A DNA stretch of 9,189 nt from JAXIHJ01 sp034189755. GTDB taxonomy: Bacteria; Planctomycetota; Phycisphaerae; SM23-33. The stretch spans positions 1 to 9,189 of the forward strand of contig JAXIHJ010000038.1 in assembly GCA_034189755.1 (NCBI GenBank). The letters are read 5' to 3'. Under the pieces are notes generated by a model that saw only the letters and a list, made by a program, of their open reading frames with translations, searched no databases and was not told the DNA's origin. The translations under genes and the position numbers were made by a program. The first letter of the stretch is position 1. Each line of letters opens with the position of its first letter. Of the stretch, positions 1 through 5,384 are shown piece by piece.

Positions 1-142
1 TAGTGACGCAGCGCGGCGACTACTGGTTGGCACTCTTTCCCTAGTGCTTAGGCCTTGACACTAACCATACATACCACCGGCAAGCAGCTCGTAGTAATCA
101 GTTATCTACACTTCCTATTAGGAATGCCAGGAATAGTCGCAT
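1..142. other. Non-coding flank outside the transposase unit
   Basis: I see no convincing coding frame, RNA gene or promoter here. The only structure is a small palindrome at 112-124 (TTCCTA, one T, TAGGAA), followed by a short direct repeat of GGAAT at 121-125 and 131-135 (the second reads GAAT after a G). A TTGACA at 55-60 has no -10 element at proper spacing. This may be the intergenic region beyond the original end of the regulator gene, before or after insertion of the transposase unit. Confidence 0.5.
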
Positions 143-175
143 GGGAAAAGGGGGAAAGGGGGTCAGGTACTTTTT
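143..175 (+). repeat. Left terminal inverted repeat of the transposase unit
   Basis: Positions 159-175 read GGGGTCAGGTACTTTTT, the exact reverse complement of 907-923. Outward lies a purine tail, GGGAAAA then five G, AAA and five G (143-162). The stop codon of the transposase (TGA, minus strand, 163-165) and its last two sense codons (Ser-Thr) lie inside the repeat, so the gene runs into its own terminus. Confidence 0.85.
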
Positions 176-870
176 CTGCGTTTTTTCTTCCCGCCCTTTT
201 GTTCCATTCGAGGTCGGCCGCGAGGACGTAACGTGGAGGCCAGGCCCAGACGTCGCGCGATTCGTTTTATCCATGTCTCGTTACCAAAAGGCTGGCCGCG
301 CTCAATGCACTTTGCCAACGCTTCTAACTCCTTGTGGGTCTGCGGGCGATTCACCTGGTCGGTCCAGTCCTCCGGCCAATCCACAGGCCCATCGCTCAGC
401 AGCGTCCAATCATCAGCCTTCCCGAAGGCCCGACGCCAAAGACTGCACCAGCGCCAATCCTCCGCGCGGGACACTAGCCCGGCCTGCAAGGCATTCCGCT
501 CCACATACCGACACGCCGTCAAATAATGTTCGTCAGATTGGATCGGAAAGCTCTTGAACCGCCCTTGATAGAGGTGTCCAGCCCCCGCCGTGCCCTTGGC
601 CGAGTGCCACCGCTGCGTATGCGTCAGCGTCAGCCAACGCATGAACGCCGAAAGGTCTTCGTCCTTCCGCGGCCACAACACCAGATGCCAATGGTTCGGC
701 ATCACGCAATAAGAGACCGTCCGCATCGCCACACGTTCGTGGGCCTGGGCCAGAACCTGCTCAAACAACCCATAGTCCTCAGGCCGTTCAAAAATCTGCA
801 TTCTCGCGTTGGCCCGGTTCAATACGTGATAGACGATTCCACCAACCGTTACTCTTGGCCTTCTTGGCAT
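163..870 (-). CDS. REP-associated tyrosine transposase (Y1/IS200-like, HUH family)
   Basis: This 235-residue protein belongs to the Y1_Tnp (IS200-like) superfamily, whose members nick and rejoin single-stranded DNA through a tyrosine. The N-terminus VGGIVYHVLNRANARMQIFE is typical of the RAYT group. The HUH metal-binding motif is His-Trp-His at residues 60-62 within PNHWHLVLW. The segment RYVERNALQAGLV (121-133) is the conserved helix carrying the likely catalytic Tyr122. The tail holds an AT-hook-like PRGRPR (216-221) and a lysine/arginine-rich end, probably for DNA binding. ATG at 868-870 fits the family start, though no good ribosome binding site precedes it. The gene reads in the same direction as the upstream regulator, 82 bases after its stop, so read-through expression is possible. 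All expected motifs are present, so it looks intact. Its DNA substrate is inferred to be the flanking repeats. Confidence 0.9.
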   Translation of the reverse strand: MPRRPRVTVGGIVYHVLNRANARMQIFERPEDYGLFEQVLAQAHERVAMRTVSYCVMPNHWHLVLWPRKDEDLSAFMRWLTLTHTQRWHSAKGTAGAGHLYQGRFKSFPIQSDEHYLTACRYVERNALQAGLVSRAEDWRWCSLWRRAFGKADDWTLLSDGPVDWPEDWTDQVNRPQTHKELEALAKCIERGQPFGNETWIKRIARRLGLASTLRPRGRPRMEQKGGKKKRRKST

Positions 871-906
871 ATCGAGATATTAGCAAGCTCGAACCAAAAA
901 GCAATA

Positions 907-953
907 AAAAAGTACCTGACCCCTTTTCCCTCTTTTCCCTTTCCCTTTTCCCC
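907..953 (-). repeat. Right terminal inverted repeat with polypurine, G4-capable tail
   Basis: Positions 907-923 are the inverted copy of the left core. The outer part, read on the minus strand from 953 to 920, is pure purine with five G-runs (953-950, 945-943, 939-937, 930-928, 923-920) separated by 3 to 6 purines. This satisfies the usual G3+N1-7 quadruplex pattern. The first G is also the last base of the regulator's TAG stop codon (953-955). The left tail has only three G-runs of three or more, so the two tails differ, probably through slippage. Confidence 0.8.
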
Positions 954-2374
954 TATTGCTTCCCCAGCAGGCTGTACTTCTTCATCTTCTTGTAGAGCGT
1001 TGTGCGGTTGATGCCCAGTTGGTCGGCGGTTGCTCGGCGGTTGCCGTCATTGGCCTGCAACGCATCGAAGATAATCCGGCGTTCCGGCTCGGCCAGGGCT
1101 TGCTGGAGTGTTACGCCTTCGCCGACGGGCGTCAGCAGGTGCCTCTGCATCGTGCCGTCCAGCACGGCAGGCGGCAGGTCCTCGCAGTCGATATACGCCC
1201 CCCGGCACAATACCACCGCCCGCTCAATGCAGTTTTCCAACTCACGGACATTGCCCGGCCAGGCGTAACGCCGCATCCGGTCCATCGCTTCGGGCGAAAA
1301 ACCCCGGATGTCCCGGCCGGGGGCTGATTTTCTCGTACGGTCTTCGGCCAAAAATTTATGGAGGAAGTGTTCGGCCAACAGTGGAATGTCATCAACTCGC
1401 TGCCGCAACGGCGGCACTTCGATATTCACCACGTTGACGCGGTAGTACAGGTCCTTGCGGAACCGGCCGGCCTGCACCTCCTGCCACAGGTCGTGATTCG
1501 TCGCCAGGATTACCCGCACATCCACTTCTTGCGTCTCGTTGCCTCCGACCGGTTCGAACCGTCGTTCCTGAAGCACGCGGAGCAGCTTGACCTGAAGCCG
1601 CGGCGAGGCCGACGAAATCTCGTCCAGGAAGATTGTTCCATGCTCGGCGACGGCGAACTTGCCCGGCTTATCGGCTACCGCGTCGGTAAACGCGCCCCGA
1701 ACGTGTCCGAACAACTCGCTCTCCAGCAGCGTCTCCGGCAGTGCACCGCAGGAGACCTCCACGAACGGATGCCTGCGCCTCGGCGATCGGGCGTGGATGG
1801 CGCGGGCGATTACGCTCTTGCCCGTGCCGGATTCGCCGGTAATCAGCACGGTCGAGCGGCTGTCGGCGACGGCATTGATGAGGTCAAAAACCTTCGCCAT
1901 ATGAAAATCCGCGCCGATTACGTTTTCCAGGCCGCGGCCTCCGGACAACATATTGGTCTGACTGTTCTCGGCCAGAAGCTTCTGCCGGCGCAACACGCGT
2001 TTCACCGCCGTGCGCACGTCGTCATCGGCAATCGGCTTGACGAGATAGTCATACGCCCCCCGCCTGATGGTCTCGACGGCCGAAGCGATCGTCCCGTAAC
2101 CGGTCATCATGATGACGGCGGTCCCGTCGTGGCGGTCCTTTATGTGCCGCAACAATTCCAGGCCCTCGGTCTGCGTCATGTCGGCATCGGCTATAACCAC
2201 GTTAAAAGCCGAGCTTTGCAGATAATTAAGCCCCCTCGCGCCTGTCGCAGCCGTTGAAACGTCATAACCCTCCTGCTCCAAAAACTCACTGAGGTTCTCA
2301 AGGATAATCGGGTCCTCATCTATCAGGAGGATTTTCGCCCCCACCGCCTGACGGGTCAGTTCTTTCTGAATCAT
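953..2374 (-). CDS. Sigma-54-dependent response regulator, NtrC family
   Basis: The 473-residue protein has the complete NtrC layout. The receiver domain (about 13-125) has acidic Glu20/Asp21, probable phospho-acceptor Asp63, Thr91 and Lys113. The usual Met-Pro after the acceptor is Met-Thr. The AAA+ sigma-54 interaction domain (about 150-385) has Walker A GESGTGKS (180-187), sigma-54 contact loop GAFTDA (227-232, classical form GAFTGA), Walker B GTIFLDE (246-252), sensor I ATNHDL (291-296), arginine-finger region FRKDLYYR (305-312) and sensor II WPGNVRELEN (372-381). A Fis-type helix-turn-helix follows (about 430-470). The start is supported by GGAGG eight bases upstream (minus strand, 2383-2387). 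It would open sigma-54 promoters by ATP hydrolysis when phosphorylated. No histidine kinase is visible beside it, so partner and regulon are unknown; nearness to flagellar genes allows, but does not show, a flagellar role. Confidence 0.93.
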   Translation of the reverse strand: MIQKELTRQAVGAKILLIDEDPIILENLSEFLEQEGYDVSTAATGARGLNYLQSSAFNVVIADADMTQTEGLELLRHIKDRHDGTAVIMMTGYGTIASAVETIRRGAYDYLVKPIADDDVRTAVKRVLRRQKLLAENSQTNMLSGGRGLENVIGADFHMAKVFDLINAVADSRSTVLITGESGTGKSVIARAIHARSPRRRHPFVEVSCGALPETLLESELFGHVRGAFTDAVADKPGKFAVAEHGTIFLDEISSASPRLQVKLLRVLQERRFEPVGGNETQEVDVRVILATNHDLWQEVQAGRFRKDLYYRVNVVNIEVPPLRQRVDDIPLLAEHFLHKFLAEDRTRKSAPGRDIRGFSPEAMDRMRRYAWPGNVRELENCIERAVVLCRGAYIDCEDLPPAVLDGTMQRHLLTPVGEGVTLQQALAEPERRIIFDALQANDGNRRATADQLGINRTTLYKKMKKYSLLGKQ

Positions 2375-2400
2375 GAATATCGCCTCCGTCGAAACCGCAT

Positions 2401-2442
2401 CATGTTGCCAAAAGGAAACATACGTTTCTTTTGGGAAACATG
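2401..2442. promoter_or_regulatory. Large imperfect dyad, candidate operator upstream of the regulator
   Basis: The arms CATGTTGCCAAAAGGAAAC (2401-2419) and GTTTCTTTTGGGAAACATG (2424-2442) are inverted copies matching at 16 of 19 positions around a 4-base centre. Overlapping this is a direct repeat of GGAAACAT at 2414-2421 and 2434-2441, exactly 20 bases apart and so on about the same helix face. The dyad lies 27 bases before the regulator's start codon and over 85 bases upstream of the promoter-like sequence for the divergent gene. This suits a binding site for a dimeric regulator, possibly the adjacent NtrC-type protein. The binding protein is inference. Confidence 0.5.
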
Positions 2443-2469
2443 GAAATCAGGGCGATTTAAGTTTTATCC

Positions 2470-2517
2470 GCCGCATCGCGGCTTGCACGCCGGGGACGCC
2501 CGCCAGAGCATCTGGCG
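2470..2517. repeat. Two small hairpins in the divergent intergenic region
   Basis: GCCGC-ATC-GCGGC (2470-2482, 5-base stem) and CGCCAGA-GCA-TCTGGCG (2501-2517, 7-base stem, 3-base loop) lie between the dyad and the promoter-like sequence of the plus-strand gene. Neither is followed by a T-run, so neither looks like an intrinsic terminator. The role is unknown. Confidence 0.4.
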
Positions 2518-2527
2518 CAGAAACTCC

Positions 2528-2554
2528 TTGGCGCAAGCGGGGAGGCAGTATAAT
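2528..2554 (+). promoter_or_regulatory. Sigma-70-like promoter for the isomerase-like gene
   Basis: A perfect TATAAT -10 hexamer (2549-2554) lies about 80 bases before the start codon at 2635. The best -35 is TTGGCG at 2528-2533, with a short 15-base spacer. The -10 is strong but the -35 is only partial. Transcription would begin near 2561 and give a leader of about 75 bases containing the hairpin at 2569-2590. Confidence 0.45.
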
Positions 2555-2568
2555 GTCTGCCAAATCCT

Positions 2569-2590
2569 GCCTGCCTCCGGCAAGGCAGGC
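2569..2590. repeat. REP-like palindrome in the leader of the isomerase-like gene
   Basis: GCCTGCCT (2569-2576) and AGGCAGGC (2583-2590) form a perfect 8-base stem with a 6-base loop, CCGGCA. It is GC-rich, has no T-run after it, and sits between the presumed transcription start and the ribosome binding site. It resembles dispersed palindromic repeats found in many genomes, but only one copy occurs in this window. It could instead be a leader mRNA structure. Confidence 0.45.
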
Positions 2591-2634
2591 TGTTCAGGTA
2601 ACTTACTAACGCACTAACAAAAGGAAGCTTAAAC

Positions 2635-3405
2635 ATGTCGAAATCTGTTTTGGCTGCGCAGCTCTTCACGCTTAGAGACTTTTGCAAAACGATCCCTGAG
2701 ATCGCCGAAACCATGAAAAAAGTTGCAGACATTGGCTACGAGGCGGTTCAGTTATCCGGAATCGGCCCGGTGGACCCACAGGAACTTGCGAAAGTCATTT
2801 CGGATAACGGCCTGACCATCGCAGCTACCCACGTCGAGTGGAATCAGTTTCTAAATGATCTGGACACCGTGATCGAGGAACACAAGCTCTGGAACTGCAC
2901 ACATCCTGCCATAGGCGGTCTGCCCATAGATTACTACAGTGCCGAGGGCCTAAAGCGTTTCGTCGATGAACTCGGCGGCGTTGCCGAAAAACTCGTGAAG
3001 GCGGGCATGGATTTTTCATACCACAACCATAGCCACGAGTTCGGTCGCTATGGAGGCAAGACGTGGCTGGAGATGCTGTATGAGCAAACCGCCCCCGAAC
3101 ATCTCAAGGCCGAGATAGACACGTATTGGATACAGCACGGAGGCGGCGACCCGGCTGAATGGATCCGCAAGTGTGCCGGCCGCGAACCACTGCTGCATTT
3201 GAAAGATATGGCAATTGAACCGCCCAAAGAGCAGCGTTTTGCAGAGGTCGGCGAGGGCAATCTGAATTGGTCGGCTATTCTCACCGCAGCAGCCGAAAGC
3301 GGTGTAGAGTGGTATATAGTCGAGCAGGACCTCTGCTATGAGCGGTCCCCCTTCGAGTGCCTGGCTATAAGCTACCGCAATCTGAAGCAGATGGGACTGA
3401 GTTAG
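2635..3405 (+). CDS. Sugar phosphate isomerase/epimerase family protein (TIM barrel)
   Basis: The 256-residue protein fits the AP-endonuclease-2-like xylose isomerase TIM-barrel family, which includes hexulose-phosphate and inosose-type isomerases and epimerases. Family hallmarks in order are AAQLFTLRDF (7-16), GYEAVQLSGIG (34-44), YHNHSHEF (129-136, metal/substrate histidines), EIDTYWIQHGG (160-170, with Asp162 a likely metal ligand), LLHLKDM (186-192), the glycine turn EVGEGNLNW (204-212) and YIVEQD (227-232, probable acid ligand Glu230). There is no signal peptide, so it should be cytoplasmic. AGGA at 2622-2625, nine bases before ATG, supports the start. It is the only plus-strand gene, diverging from the sigma-54 regulator and converging on dapF. 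The exact substrate cannot be named from sequence; a carbohydrate or inositol catabolic role is the usual one for the family. It has no obvious functional link to the flagellar genes. Confidence 0.85.
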   Translation: MSKSVLAAQLFTLRDFCKTIPEIAETMKKVADIGYEAVQLSGIGPVDPQELAKVISDNGLTIAATHVEWNQFLNDLDTVIEEHKLWNCTHPAIGGLPIDYYSAEGLKRFVDELGGVAEKLVKAGMDFSYHNHSHEFGRYGGKTWLEMLYEQTAPEHLKAEIDTYWIQHGGGDPAEWIRKCAGREPLLHLKDMAIEPPKEQRFAEVGEGNLNWSAILTAAAESGVEWYIVEQDLCYERSPFECLAISYRNLKQMGLS

Positions 3406-3413
3406 GGCGTCCC

Positions 3414-4250
3414 TCAGGCCGGCCAGTCGCCGGCAAACAGCTCGACGGCCGGGCCTGTCATCATGACGTGGTTGTTTTCCTCCAGCCATTGCAGCTTCAA
3501 CTCGCCGCCCGGCAGGTGGGCGGTAATACTGCGGGCCGTCCGGCCGGTCAATACGCCCGCCACGCAGACGGCTGAGGCGCCGGTTCCGCAGGCCAGCGTA
3601 ATGCCGCTGCCACGCTCCCAGGTGCGCATCGCCGCCTCGTCCGGAGAATGCACCTGGACAAAGTGAACGTTAACGCGTTCGGGAAACAGCGCGTGATGCT
3701 CCAGCTCGGGACCGACCTCTTCAAGCGGCACGGCCGATAGGTCTTCCACGTAAATAACCGCGTGAGGGTTGCCCATGGACAGGCACGTCATCTTGAACGC
3801 GTGCTTGCTGGTGCGGACGGGCAAATCAACGACACGCTGTTGCGGAATGCTGACCGGTATGGCGGCCGGGTCCAAAATCGGCTGGCCCATGTCCACGGTG
3901 GCGGCGGTTACCGTTCCGTCGCCGGCGATTTCCAACTCGATGGACTTGACGCCGGCGGCTGTCTCCACACGCATCGGATTGCACCCGGCCAGACCGTGAT
4001 CGTATGCGTACTTCGCCACGCAGCGGATGCCGTTGCCGCACATCTGCCCTTCCGAACCGTCGGCGTTGAACATACGCATGCGGACGTCCGCCGAGTCGCT
4101 CGGGAGAATCAGAATCAGCCCGTCGCCCCCAATGCCGAAATGCCGATCGCTGACCGCCCGGGCCAGTGCGGCCGGGTCGTCCACCCGCTCAGCCGAACCG
4201 TCCACAAATACATAGTCGTTTCCAAGTCCGTGCATCTTCGTAAAACGCAT
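3414..4250 (-). CDS. dapF: Diaminopimelate epimerase
   Basis: DapF converts LL- to meso-diaminopimelate in the cytoplasm, the penultimate step to lysine and the source of the peptidoglycan cross-linking residue. The 278-residue length is normal. The N-terminus MRFTKMHGLGNDYVFVDG is diagnostic. The first catalytic cysteine, Cys71, lies in the family signature NADGSEGQMCGNGIR (62-76), and the second, Cys221, in GSGITLACGTGASAV (214-228), so both bases of the two-base mechanism are present. GDGLILIL (42-49) and SMGNPHAVIYV (158-168) also fit. AAAGGG (4258-4263) lies seven bases before the ATG. The start is 17 bases after the fliA stop, so the two are very likely cotranscribed. This is a housekeeping gene on the tail of a flagellar operon. 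It converges on the isomerase-like gene with 8 bases between stops and no terminator. Confidence 0.97.
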   Translation of the reverse strand: MRFTKMHGLGNDYVFVDGSAERVDDPAALARAVSDRHFGIGGDGLILILPSDSADVRMRMFNADGSEGQMCGNGIRCVAKYAYDHGLAGCNPMRVETAAGVKSIELEIAGDGTVTAATVDMGQPILDPAAIPVSIPQQRVVDLPVRTSKHAFKMTCLSMGNPHAVIYVEDLSAVPLEEVGPELEHHALFPERVNVHFVQVHSPDEAAMRTWERGSGITLACGTGASAVCVAGVLTGRTARSITAHLPGGELKLQWLEENNHVMMTGPAVELFAGDWPA

Positions 4251-4267
4251 TTGCCGACCCTTTCACG

Positions 4268-5137
4268 TCAGGCGCTTTGCAGTTCCTTTCGACACTTGCC
4301 GAATTGGTGACGGAAGCGTTCCAGGATAGCCGAATGCATCTGGCTGACCCGGCTTTCGGACAGGTCCAGCGTCTCACCGATCTCCTTCATCGTCATTTCT
4401 TCAAAGTAGTAAAGCAGAACGATCAGTCGCTCGGCCCGGCTTAGCCCTCGCGTTACAAGCTCCTTGATATCCTTTTGCTGGGTAACGCGGAATGGATTAT
4501 CGCTCCGCCGGTCTTCCAGCACGTCAATCTCGCAGATGTCCTTATTGGCATCCGTTTCAAAGCACCGCCGGCTGAGCGAGACCACGCCTACCGCATGGGC
4601 GTCACGACGCAGCTTGTGAAACTCCTTCATCGGCAGGCGCATCTGCTTGGCCAACTCCTTTTCGTTGGGCTTCCGGCCGAGTTGAGCCTCCAGAGCACGC
4701 ATGGCCTCATTGAGCTTGTGCGCCCTGCTGCGGACCAGCCGCGGCACCCAGTCCATAGACCTAAGTTCGTCCAGAATAGCACCCCGAATTCGCGGGGCAC
4801 AATACGTCTCGAACTTTACGCCACGGCTCAGGTCGTACGCCTTGACTGCATCCATCAGCCCAAAGATGCCGGCCGACATAAGATCATCAAAGTCCACTTC
4901 GTCCGGAAGCTTGGCATACAGCCGGTCAGCGATATATTTCACAGTCGGCAAGTAATGCTCCAACAGACAGTTCCGAGTTGCATCGTCCTTGGTTTTCGTG
5001 TAACGCTTCCACCATTTGCGGAGTTGCTCATCTGAAGCCTTCTCTTGCGATGTCTTCATCTTGGCTCGCTCCTTCTTCGCTTGTACCCGAGATGCTTTGC
5101 CTGATGTGCGCCGGCTGGATTTGCTTGGTTTTTTCAT
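4268..5137 (-). CDS. fliA: RNA polymerase sigma-28 factor, FliA/WhiG family
   Basis: This sigma factor directs RNA polymerase to late flagellar promoters. The 289-residue frame has region 2 at about 55-125, with the core-binding and -10-reading segment DFDDLMSAGIFGLMDAVKAY (82-101) and FETYCAPRIRGAILDELR (109-126), followed by the FliA-typical DWVPRLVRSRAHKL (129-142). Region 3 covers about 143-195. Region 4 (about 230-277) has the helix-turn-helix MTMKEIGETLDLSESRVSQM (248-267). The first 26 residues are lysine/arginine-rich and not typical of FliA. An internal ATG (Met27, 5057-5059) is preceded by a strong AAGGAG (5069-5074) at 9 bases, whereas the first ATG has AGGA at a similar distance. 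The protein may therefore start at Met27 (263 residues, nearer the family length). It lies downstream of flhG after a 247-base gap and just upstream of dapF. Confidence 0.93.
   Translation of the reverse strand: MKKPSKSSRRTSGKASRVQAKKERAKMKTSQEKASDEQLRKWWKRYTKTKDDATRNCLLEHYLPTVKYIADRLYAKLPDEVDFDDLMSAGIFGLMDAVKAYDLSRGVKFETYCAPRIRGAILDELRSMDWVPRLVRSRAHKLNEAMRALEAQLGRKPNEKELAKQMRLPMKEFHKLRRDAHAVGVVSLSRRCFETDANKDICEIDVLEDRRSDNPFRVTQQKDIKELVTRGLSRAERLIVLLYYFEEMTMKEIGETLDLSESRVSQMHSAILERFRHQFGKCRKELQSA
5069..5074 (-). promoter_or_regulatory. Strong internal ribosome binding site in fliA
   Basis: AAGGAG on the minus strand, nine bases upstream of the internal ATG at 5057-5059. It is a better match to the anti-Shine-Dalgarno sequence than the AGGA before the outer ATG at 5137. 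It supports a start at Met27, or a second, shorter form of the sigma factor. Confidence 0.5.
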
Positions 5138-5384
5138 AGCTTGTTGTCCTAAAAGTTGTTACGAGGTAAAATCGCCACATGAGACCTACCCGACAAGGTC
5201 CCGTTGGAAGAGTGCCATAGTATTATCGGCAAATCTATATTCAATAAAGTACTCAGATTCTCTATATTGTGTAGATTCTTTAGGTTCACATTTCAAGTCC
5301 TATTTTCGATTTTTCCAAATTTTTTTCAAACCGTTTCAAGACCTTGTTGGGATTTTAAATTTAAGTCCTTACAGTCAAAGAGGT
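5138..5384. other. AT-rich intergenic region upstream of fliA
   Basis: This 247-base gap interrupts an otherwise tightly packed flagellar block and is clearly richer in A and T than the genes around it, especially 5215-5375. It holds a sigma-28-like -10 element (5223-5230), A-tracts and T-tracts around 5305-5330, and the palindrome TTAAATTTAA (5355-5364). At the flhG end GGTTC-AGGT-GAACC (5382-5395) spans the flhG stop codon, but it is short and has no T-run. The region most likely carries the fliA promoter(s) and regulatory sites. I see no gene in it. Confidence 0.6.
5223..5230 (-). promoter_or_regulatory. Sigma-28 (FliA)-type -10 element upstream of fliA
   Basis: Read on the minus strand, 5230 to 5223 is GCCGATAA, identical to the enterobacterial sigma-28 -10 consensus. 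It points toward fliA, with transcription predicted to start near 5216, about 80 bases before the outer ATG. No TAAA-type -35 is found at the standard distance (the bases there read CTTT), so the promoter is incomplete or uses a relaxed -35. Confidence 0.45.

Larger units (their letters stand above)
143..953. mobile_element. RAYT / IS200-like single-gene transposase unit
   Basis: A single HUH transposase gene (163-870) is enclosed by inverted copies of the 17-base core GGGGTCAGGTACTTTTT: left at 159-175 on the plus strand, right at 907-923 on the minus strand. Outside each core lies a purine-rich tail of G-runs and A-runs (143-158 on the left; 924-953 read on the minus strand on the right). 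No second gene is present, as expected for REP-associated tyrosine transposases rather than a full composite IS. The limits are inferred from where the tails stop. The right limit falls exactly at the stop codon of the neighbouring regulator. Whether the unit still moves is unknown; the gene itself is intact. Confidence 0.75.

Noticed and set aside
26..45. TTGGCAC resembling a sigma-54 -24 element
   Set aside because: The -12 GC is absent at the required distance (GG-N10-GC fails), and no gene lies downstream on that strand.
1358..2257. A 299-residue open frame on the plus strand inside the sigma-54 regulator gene
   Set aside because: It lies wholly antisense to a gene with full NtrC domain motifs, shows no recognisable domain, and has no ribosome binding site. 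It is a by-product of GC-rich codon use.
2396..2413. Sigma-54-like TTGGCAACATGATGC on the minus strand before the regulator gene
   Set aside because: The GG to GC spacing is nine bases, not ten, a change known to abolish sigma-54 promoters.
2402..2617. Short open frames on both strands in the 2375-2634 intergenic region
   Set aside because: They cross the dyad, hairpins and promoter-like box, overlap one another, and give compositionally odd peptides without a supported start.
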